DNA of 6,884 nucleotides from Methanobrevibacter sp. (GTDB lineage Archaea > Methanobacteriota > Methanobacteria > Methanobacteriales > Methanobacteriaceae): the NCBI GenBank assembly GCA_017646885.1, contig JAGCLR010000106.1, forward strand, positions 1-6,884, in the 5' to 3' direction. The position numbers and the translations under genes are program-made. Position 1 is the stretch's first letter; the number at the start of each line of letters is the position of its first letter. A model generated the notes under the pieces. That model saw only the letters and a program-made list of their open reading frames with translations. It searched no databases and was not told the DNA's origin. Positions 1 to 4,700 of the stretch are shown here, piece by piece.

Positions 1-80
1 CTTGCAGTTAAGCATACATGGGTTGTTATACGTGTGTCTCTTCCTATTCTGTGATCTAATCTTAAAACATTTATATTCAT
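1..80 (-). CDS. tRNA (cytidine(56)-2'-O)-methyltransferase, Trm56 family, N-terminal fragment
   Basis: Only the first 26 codons are in the window; the gene continues past the left edge. Translated from the ATG at 80-78 the protein begins MNINVLRLDHRIGRDTR and continues ITTHVCLTA. The pattern 'VLRLxHRxxRDxRxTTHVxLTA' is the characteristic N-terminus of archaeal aTrm56, a SPOUT-class enzyme that methylates the 2'-OH of C56 in the T-loop of tRNA using S-adenosylmethionine. The identification rests on recognising this short motif, so it is good but not complete evidence. A weak Shine-Dalgarno (GTGA) lies just upstream of the ATG. The gene follows cobS on the same strand after about 104 bp, with a TATA-like element in the gap, so it probably has its own promoter but could also be reached by read-through from cobS. 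Confidence 0.8.
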   Translation of the reverse strand, partial: MNINVLRLDHRIGRDTRITTHVCLTA

Positions 81-106
81 TGTTTCACGTCTTTACAATA
101 AGATAA

Positions 107-166
107 TTTGATAATTTTACTTTTGTAATATATTCTAATTTTTTATTTTTGGGTTTTGATAATTTT
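107..166. repeat. 12-bp direct repeat pair flanking a putative promoter
   Basis: TTTGATAATTTT occurs exactly at 107-118 and again at 155-166, 48 bp apart start to start. On the minus strand the copies read AAAATTATCAAA. One lies upstream of the TATA-like element of the Trm56-like gene and one between that element and the start codon, near the expected transcription start. The arrangement resembles paired operator sites, but the words are AT-rich and no regulator is identified. Confidence 0.4.
126..135 (-). promoter_or_regulatory. putative TATA box for the Trm56-like gene
   Basis: On the minus strand this reads GAATATATTA, a TATA-like element about 46-55 bp upstream of the ATG at 80. Archaeal initiation about 25 bp downstream would leave a leader of roughly 20-25 nt. 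Two copies of a 12-bp direct repeat flank it (see the repeat entry). The DNA is very AT-rich, so a chance match is possible. Confidence 0.35.
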
Positions 167-184
167 CAAGTTTTTTAATTTAAT

Positions 185-1021
185 CTAAATTAAAGCGCTG
201 AAATTTATTGATATCAACACTAACATGGCTATTAATGAGAAAAGTCTGCCTAATTCATTAGAGGCTCCAAGAACATCTCCATTTGCAATCTTAAGATGTT
301 TTTTAGCAAGTAATGCAATTAATGCTCCACCAAATGCCCCTCCGATAATGCCTAAAAGTCCTATGTGGATTCCAGGACCTAAACTTAATGCTACAGCAAT
401 TATAAAGCATATGATCAATCCGATTACATAATTTTTCAAGTTCATGTACTTGATGAAATATTTGCCGATTCCTTCTTCTGATGCTTGAGAGCTTATGCAA
501 CAAGTTGTTAGACCTATCTTTGCACCGATTTCAGCCACTATTATCAATAAAAGGAAATTAAAGCCGATTGCATATGCATAATTAATTAAAGAGGTATATG
601 CAGCTATTGTAATGGTCCCTACAATAAATCCAGTGGCTATTCCCCCAACACCAGTCATAGGATCTTTCATAATGCTTAATTTTTTCTCAGGGGAACCGTG
701 GACCATTATTCCATCTCCAAAGTCCATCAGCCCATCAAAATGATTAAATCCATTAATCAATAATAGGAATCCATAGACTATTGTTGCAATCAAAAATGGG
801 TCAAAATGGATGAATTTTGCTAATATGAATGCGATAATTGTGGCTATTAATCCTATAAGTCCATTTAGGGCTGGCCAGAACCAAGTTAATCTTGCCATTT
901 CATCAATAGTTGTGTAAATGTTTAATGGGAGTATTGTTGAAAAAGTTAATAATCCTCCAATTGAACGTAATATTGAAGGGTTTTGCTTTTCAAAGTAGTC
1001 ATCATTATTTTCATCTTTCAT
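185..1021 (-). CDS. cobS: CobS, adenosylcobinamide-GDP ribazoletransferase (cobalamin synthase)
   Basis: CobS is an integral membrane enzyme that joins adenosylcobinamide-GDP to alpha-ribazole or its 5'-phosphate, completing the nucleotide loop of the cobamide cofactor and releasing GMP. The 278-residue length is usual or slightly long for the family. Family landmarks are visible: GLLTFSTILP (23-32), the acidic motif DGLMDFGDG (96-104), then PEKKLSIMKDPMTGVGG (111-127), and a C-terminal GDVLGASNELGR (248-259). About seven hydrophobic segments occur near 49-70, 75-92, 125-147, 153-172, 196-213, 219-238 and 256-274. The ATG at 1021 is supported by GGTGGA at 1036-1031, about 9 nt upstream. It lies 80 bp downstream of the CbiS-like gene on the same strand; that gene supplies the ribazole substrate, so co-transcription is likely. 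No clear hairpin or T-tract terminator follows the TAG stop. Confidence 0.95.
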   Translation of the reverse strand: MKDENNDDYFEKQNPSILRSIGGLLTFSTILPLNIYTTIDEMARLTWFWPALNGLIGLIATIIAFILAKFIHFDPFLIATIVYGFLLLINGFNHFDGLMDFGDGIMVHGSPEKKLSIMKDPMTGVGGIATGFIVGTITIAAYTSLINYAYAIGFNFLLLIIVAEIGAKIGLTTCCISSQASEEGIGKYFIKYMNLKNYVIGLIICFIIAVALSLGPGIHIGLLGIIGGAFGGALIALLAKKHLKIANGDVLGASNELGRLFSLIAMLVLISINFSALI

Positions 1022-1074
1022 ATTTTCAAATCCACCATTAATTTATTAATCAGCAATTAATTTAATAATTTATC

Positions 1075-1100
1075 AATAATCATAAAATAATAATCATAAA
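1075..1100. repeat. short direct repeat between the CbiS-like gene and cobS
   Basis: AATAATCATAAA occurs at 1075-1086 and 1089-1100, a perfect 12-bp repeat with a 14-bp period, immediately after the stop codon of the CbiS-like gene. The 80-bp gap is otherwise AT-rich sequence with the cobS ribosome binding site and no convincing terminator or strong promoter. The repeat is low in complexity and may have no function. Confidence 0.3.
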
Positions 1101-1101
1101 T

Positions 1102-2313
1102 TCATTCTTCGAGTATTTTTGTCATGCATCCTGCTATCAATCCTGCAAATGCATTTGATAAAATAGGTTCTAAGCCATATAATATTCCAGGTTTTTCCTT
1201 TGAATATCTTCTGAAGTTCAGCAAAGCCTTAGTTCCAGCTATTTGGTTTGCAATTGTTGCACCAATAAGCTCATCCGGATAGAAATGAACCAGTTTCTCA
1301 TTTAAGTTTATTTCACGGACTCTTCCTTTTTGAAGGTCTTCCTCAAGTCTAATCGCTGCAATTAAGAGAGCATTGATGTTCTTATCGCTAACTGATTTAA
1401 GCAATTGATTTTCCAATCTTTCTTTTAATTCATCAGTTTCTTCCATATTTTCCAGAAGACTCATTCCAACTTCAATCATATCTCCAATTTGGATTCCTTT
1501 GCTGACAAGATAATCGAGTATTCCGATGTTCAAACCAATCTTTTCCAATGCATCTTCACAACTAATAACCACTGCATCTTCGATTCTTTCTATAAATTCA
1601 TCTAAATCTATGTCATCATCTTCATATTCCATATTGGTAATGTCTAATCCGATTTCCATTATGTAATCCTGATCTAAGGTCTCTTCTGGAAGATTGGATG
1701 CAATAACCAGGAAATCATTGTTGTTTAGGATATGATTTATGTGAGCTGGCAAATGAAGCGATTCAAAGAATTTGGATTTTTGCTTAGTTGCCACCTTATA
1801 AAGTTGTATGAGCAATTTAGGACTAAATGCATGATTTAAGAGAATTATATGTCCAAAATCAACTTTAGCATTCTCAAACCCTTTCCAGCTATTGACAACT
1901 TTCAGTTCATTGTAAAAATCCTGAACTTCAAGGTCATTGGAAATTACGGTAATTACAGTTATATCATCATAGGTATTGCTAATAAAATCTATTTTATCAA
2001 AGCTTTGAGCGATATAACCTCCATCAATCTCATTATTTTCTTTATATTCTTCAGTGATTTCCATTAGTTCAACATCGTTTAATGGTTCATCCTCATTTTC
2101 CCTATTGAAACTGATGTAATTGTCTGACAAGACCATGATGTTTTCTATAATGTCAATTCCATCACTTATTTCCAAATCACTGAATGTTAAAAAATAATCT
2201 GGATTATTAATGTATAATGCATCTTCATTTTTGATTAGTTCACCATTAACCAACTCATTTTTGATGCTTTGGATTTTCTTGTTGTTTTTATTGCTTTTAC
2301 TTTTTTTAGACAA
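1102..2313 (-). CDS. CbiS-like two-domain cobamide protein: degenerate CbiZ-like domain plus CobZ alpha-ribazole phosphatase domain
   Basis: Two regions can be distinguished in this 403-residue protein. Residues about 245-403 resemble the CobZ/PgpA-like phosphatase family, with DELIGATIANQIAG (347-360), RRYSKEKPGIL (368-378) and a C-terminal AGLIAGCMTKIL (390-401). Archaeal CobZ removes the phosphate from alpha-ribazole-5'-phosphate or from the phosphorylated cobamide. Residues about 25-225 look like a diverged CbiZ (adenosylcobinamide amidohydrolase) domain: VITVISNDLE (120-129), FGHIILLN (153-160) and INHILNNNDFLVIAS (192-206) sit where CbiZ has its TaGvsnA, GTINii and TGTsTDavvva motifs, but the conserved residues are largely replaced. 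The Methanopyrus CbiS protein has this domain order, with both activities. An acidic linker (229-242) joins the halves, and the N-terminus is a Lys/Ser/Asn-rich tail. The start is TTG, with GAGGAA about 6 nt upstream; the first internal ATG would remove residues 1-59. The neighbour cobS supports the cobamide role. The phosphatase call is solid; whether the N-terminal domain is active is doubtful. Confidence 0.8.
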   Translation of the reverse strand: MSKKSKSNKNNKKIQSIKNELVNGELIKNEDALYINNPDYFLTFSDLEISDGIDIIENIMVLSDNYISFNRENEDEPLNDVELMEITEEYKENNEIDGGYIAQSFDKIDFISNTYDDITVITVISNDLEVQDFYNELKVVNSWKGFENAKVDFGHIILLNHAFSPKLLIQLYKVATKQKSKFFESLHLPAHINHILNNNDFLVIASNLPEETLDQDYIMEIGLDITNMEYEDDDIDLDEFIERIEDAVVISCEDALEKIGLNIGILDYLVSKGIQIGDMIEVGMSLLENMEETDELKERLENQLLKSVSDKNINALLIAAIRLEEDLQKGRVREINLNEKLVHFYPDELIGATIANQIAGTKALLNFRRYSKEKPGILYGLEPILSNAFAGLIAGCMTKILEE

Positions 2314-2318
2314 TTAAA

Positions 2319-2324
2319 TTCCTC
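2319..2324 (-). promoter_or_regulatory. ribosome binding site deciding the TTG start of the CbiS-like gene
   Basis: On the minus strand GAGGAA stands about 5-6 nt upstream of the TTG at 2313-2311. There is no in-frame ATG nearby; the first internal one is at residue 60, deep inside the CbiZ-like domain. The binding site therefore argues for initiation at TTG. Confidence 0.7.
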
Positions 2325-2386
2325 TTTTCAATTGCTTTAATCCTAATACCTAATGATATTAATAATTTGATTAATTATCTAATTAT

Positions 2387-2400
2387 GAATATATTTATAT
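2387..2400 (-). promoter_or_regulatory. putative TATA box for the CbiS-like gene and cobS
   Basis: On the minus strand this stretch reads TATATAAATATATT, close to the archaeal TTTATATA-type box. It stands about 75-85 bp upstream of the TTG start, which would give a leader of roughly 50 nt. The surrounding divergent intergenic region (2314-2523) is nearly all A/T, so other positions are possible. Confidence 0.4.
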
Positions 2401-2458
2401 AACAAATATTATTTAATTGTAATTATATATATTATTTTAGAGAATTTTATTTAAATAG

Positions 2459-2468
2459 TTATAAAAAG
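2459..2468 (+). promoter_or_regulatory. putative TATA box for larC
   Basis: TTATAAAAAG lies about 56-65 bp upstream of the larC ATG, giving a predicted leader of about 35 nt. A second candidate, AATTATATATATTA at 2421-2434, would give about 70 nt. One of the two is likely the larC promoter; the sequence alone does not decide. Confidence 0.4.
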
Positions 2469-2510
2469 ATTTATTATTGATTAAAATTTTATGAACACGA
2501 TTTAAACTTA

Positions 2511-2516
2511 AGGGAG
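2511..2516 (+). promoter_or_regulatory. larC ribosome binding site
   Basis: AGGGAG stands 7 nt before the ATG at 2524 and fixes the larC start, since the reading frame begins with the conserved N-terminal glycine-rich motif only a few residues in. Confidence 0.7.
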
Positions 2517-2523
2517 TAATTTT

Positions 2524-3798
2524 ATGGTTTATATTATTGACCCTCAGAATGCAGGAATATCTGGGAATATGATTATTGGGGCTCTTGTGGACTTGGGAGC
2601 TGACGGGGAAAAAGTTAAAGACCTTATGGAAGATGTGGCTGTTGACTTTGGTGGAGTTGAAGTGTCATTAAACAAGGTAGATAAGTCTGGAATTGATGCT
2701 ACATTTTGCAATGTCAAGACAATTGATGAGGATAATGAAAACAATCGCCATATTCATTTTCAAGATTTCATTGAAAAGATTGATCTCTTGAAATATGCAG
2801 ATATTGAAAATTTAACTGATGAAATGGTTGAAATGGCTAAAAAGGTGTTTAAGAGAATAGCTATTTCAGAGTCCAGAGTCCATGGCAAAAGCCTTGAAGA
2901 AGTCCATTTCCATGAAGTTGGTGCTGCAGATGCTGTTGCAGATGTATTGGGATCCATTTGCGCTTACTTTGATTTAGGAATGGATAAGGATAAGGTGGTT
3001 GGTCTTCCTATTGCTGTTGGCGGTGGAGTGGTTGAAACTGCACATGGAAGAATTCCGGTCCCAGCTCCTGCAAGCTTGGATATTCTCAAAGGTTTAAATG
3101 ATGATTCATTCAAGGATTTCTCAAAGGGAGAAGCCAAATGCATTGGTGGACCAGTCAATTCTGAACTTGCAACACCTACTGGTTGCGCTTTGTATATGGA
3201 GTTCTGTGATGAATTTTTAGAATTCGCGCCTATGATGTCTCCTGAAGAGATTGCATACGGTTGCGGTTCAAAGGAATTCGATTTCCCTAACGTATTAAGA
3301 GTCATCAAATCCAGAGATGTCAATGGAAAACATAAGGTTTCTGTAATTGAAACCAATATTGACCATATGTCTGGTGAGGAATTAGGGTTCTTGTTTGACT
3401 TGCTCTTGATTGAAGGGGCAAGAGATGTTTCAATGGTTCCTATTACCATGAAGAAAAATAGGCCTGGACATTTAATTAAAATTATTTCAAAACCTGATTT
3501 GGTGGATCATTTAGTAAATATCCTCTTTAGGGAAACAGGCACTTTAGGTATTAGGGTCTCTGAAAACACCCATAGGGGAGTTGCTGAAAGACAATTCGTT
3601 CCTTTGGATATTAATGTAGGCAATCATATTTATACAATCAACTTCAAAATAGGGTTGATTGGTGATGAGATTATTTCTCATAGGCCTGAATATGAGGACT
3701 TGCGCAGAATCTCTGTAGAGCAGGACATTCCTTTAATTGAAGTTAGGGATGTTGCCAATACTATGATTCGTGATTATTTGGAAAACAATAGAGAGTAA
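2524..3798 (+). CDS. larC: LarC, nickel-pincer nucleotide nickel chelatase (DUF111 family)
   Basis: LarC inserts nickel into pyridinium-3,5-bisthiocarboxylate mononucleotide, the last step in making the nickel-pincer cofactor of LarA-type racemases and epimerases; the bacterial enzyme uses CTP. Family motifs run along the whole 424 residues: AGISGNMIIGALVDLGA (10-26), VHGKSLEEVHFHEVGAAD (119-136), GGGVVETAHGRIPVPAPAS (166-184), ELATPTG (214-220), ETNIDHMSGEELG (276-288), MKKNRPGH (309-316) and FRETGTLGIR (335-344). Both the LarC1 and LarC2 parts are in one unbroken frame, unlike Lactiplantibacillus plantarum, where a programmed frameshift joins them. Differences from the common pattern: SGNM instead of SGDM, NIDH instead of NLDD, and no poly-His stretch (only HIH at 76-78). 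No larA, larB or larE is in this window. It is divergent from the cobamide genes, with its own promoter region. Confidence 0.9.
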   Translation: MVYIIDPQNAGISGNMIIGALVDLGADGEKVKDLMEDVAVDFGGVEVSLNKVDKSGIDATFCNVKTIDEDNENNRHIHFQDFIEKIDLLKYADIENLTDEMVEMAKKVFKRIAISESRVHGKSLEEVHFHEVGAADAVADVLGSICAYFDLGMDKDKVVGLPIAVGGGVVETAHGRIPVPAPASLDILKGLNDDSFKDFSKGEAKCIGGPVNSELATPTGCALYMEFCDEFLEFAPMMSPEEIAYGCGSKEFDFPNVLRVIKSRDVNGKHKVSVIETNIDHMSGEELGFLFDLLLIEGARDVSMVPITMKKNRPGHLIKIISKPDLVDHLVNILFRETGTLGIRVSENTHRGVAERQFVPLDINVGNHIYTINFKIGLIGDEIISHRPEYEDLRRISVEQDIPLIEVRDVANTMIRDYLENNRE

Positions 3799-3806
3799 AA
3801 ATATTG

Positions 3807-3813
3807 TTTTTTT
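3807..3813 (+). terminator. T-tract terminator candidate after larC
   Basis: A run of seven T begins 8 nt after the larC stop. Archaeal RNA polymerase terminates at such U-tracts without needing a hairpin. It is a modest run, so partial read-through to the next plus-strand gene is plausible. Confidence 0.4.
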
Positions 3814-3834
3814 ATTTAAGAAATTCTTAAATAA
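3812..3834. promoter_or_regulatory. 23-bp palindrome between larC and the small membrane protein gene
   Basis: Arms TTATTTAAGAA (3812-3822) and TTCTTAAATAA (3824-3834) are perfect 11-bp reverse complements around a single A. It lies 30-52 bp before the next start codon, about where an archaeal promoter or operator would be. It is too tight at the centre for a good RNA hairpin without opening the central pairs, so a dimeric protein binding site is at least as likely as a terminator stem. Confidence 0.5.
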
Positions 3835-3863
3835 GAATAAGAATAATTATTATATGTGAAAAT

Positions 3864-4472
3864 ATGAAAATTCCAAGAATAAATTTAGCATTTTTATCAA
3901 GACTTTTTATCCTATTGGCCCTAATATTATTGATTTATAATGAATTTAAACTTCAATCCAGTTTGGTTGCATTCATTTCATTAATATTTGCTGTATTGTC
4001 TGTTATTTGCATGGTAATATTTGCCATTCGATTTAGACAAGGTAAGTACAATCAGTCTTTTCAGATTGTTGTTGAAACAGATGTGGATAGGGCTTTAAAG
4101 GATGGTGTTATCTCTAAGGAACAAGCGGAATCCATTCCAAGACGTGTTGTTCTTAATACCAAAGATCTTATATTAAATGTGATTTTTAATTTTGCAATTG
4201 CAAATCATTTTGATTTAATTCCTATTGATATTCTTAGGGAGATATTGCCTCATGTTCCACCTGCCCATTTAGAGCATTTGTATGAGGAATCCCGTGAAAT
4301 CAGTGATGATTTGAATGATTATTTCAGAGCACAGAAATTTGCAAATAAGGCAGATGTCATCACCAGATCTGATGAGATTAAGGAATATTTAGCTAAAACT
4401 TATCCTTGGATGTCTCCTGAAACTTTAGAAAACACTTATGATTATTTCTTTTTAGGAATTGGAAATGGATGA
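3864..4472 (+). CDS. uncharacterised protein with two N-terminal membrane helices
   Basis: I do not recognise a family for this 202-residue protein. Two hydrophobic segments near 9-25 and 34-56 are joined by a short loop (NEFKLQ). Basic residues at the N-terminus (K2, R5) and just after the second helix (RFRQGK, 56-61) suggest a membrane hairpin with both ends in the cytoplasm. The rest (about 62-202) is a charged, mainly helical soluble domain with DVDRALKDGVISKEQAESIP (73-92), LPHVPPAHLEHLYEE (128-142) and a C-terminal YPWMSPETLENTYDYFF (180-196). There are no cysteines beyond C49 in the membrane and no obvious catalytic motif. The ATG at 3864 has only a weak GTGA 4 nt upstream. It follows larC by 65 bp on the same strand and may be partly co-transcribed. 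Codon use looks like its neighbours. Probably a lineage-restricted membrane protein; function unknown. Confidence 0.8.
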   Translation: MKIPRINLAFLSRLFILLALILLIYNEFKLQSSLVAFISLIFAVLSVICMVIFAIRFRQGKYNQSFQIVVETDVDRALKDGVISKEQAESIPRRVVLNTKDLILNVIFNFAIANHFDLIPIDILREILPHVPPAHLEHLYEESREISDDLNDYFRAQKFANKADVITRSDEIKEYLAKTYPWMSPETLENTYDYFFLGIGNG

Positions 4473-4493
4473 TATTCATTTATTGTTCATTTC

Positions 4494-4500
4494 TTTTTTT
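4494..4500 (+). terminator. T-tract terminator candidate after the small membrane protein gene
   Basis: Seven T residues follow the stop codon by about 20 nt, in a T-rich stretch. A second run of eight T at 4596-4603, preceded by a small perfect dyad (ATCATC/GATGAT, 4558-4570), could act as a backup. Confidence 0.5.
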
Positions 4501-4595
4501 ATCATTCAAATAATAGTTTCATATTTTACGAATTAATCTGGAATCAATATTAATGTCATCATCAGATGATTTGAAATATGAATTCTAAAAATAGC

Positions 4596-4603
4596 TTTTT
4601 TTT
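4596..4603 (+). terminator. second T-tract in the convergent intergenic region
   Basis: A run of eight T on the plus strand, about 125 bp after the end of the upstream plus-strand gene. It lies between the two converging transcription units and would stop plus-strand transcripts before they enter pycB antisense. Confidence 0.4.
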
Positions 4604-4628
4604 GTTTAATTCTAAATAAGGTGTAAAG

Positions 4629-4659
4629 AGATTAAATCTAATCAATATTAGACTAATCT
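4629..4659. other. imperfect nested inverted repeat in the convergent intergenic region
   Basis: Outer arms AGATTA (4629-4634) and TAATCT (4654-4659) enclose inner arms TCTAAT (4637-4642) and ATTAGA (4647-4652) around a 4-nt loop, with a small bulge between them. On the minus strand it lies just after the poly-T run that ends pycB; on the plus strand it lies after the last T-tract. It may form the 3' end structure of one of the converging transcripts. It is AT-rich and weak. Confidence 0.3.
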
Positions 4660-4700
4660 AAAAAAAAAATAAAAGGATAATGGTAAATGATTACCATTAT
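4660..4700 (-). terminator. hairpin plus poly-T terminator of pycB, overlapping the stop codon
   Basis: A perfect 10-bp inverted repeat, ATAATGGTAA (4677-4686) and TTACCATTAT (4691-4700), has a 4-nt loop. On the minus strand it is followed after about seven bases by ten consecutive T (4669-4660). The stem includes the pycB stop codon (4699-4697). This has the layout of an intrinsic terminator, with the T-tract sufficient in archaea and the stem perhaps protecting the 3' end. Confidence 0.7.

Noticed and set aside
225..431. Plus-strand open frame of 68 codons inside cobS
   Set aside because: Antisense shadow of a gene with clear family motifs; low-complexity composition typical of a reversed membrane protein frame.
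2314..2523. Possible cobalamin riboswitch upstream of the cobamide genes
   Set aside because: The region is short, nearly all A/T, and lacks any GC-rich conserved B12-box-like element; these riboswitches are also not expected in archaea.
2964..3449. Minus-strand open frame of 161 codons opposite larC
   Set aside because: The plus-strand frame carries full-length LarC motifs; the antisense translation is Ser/Pro-rich with no recognisable domain.
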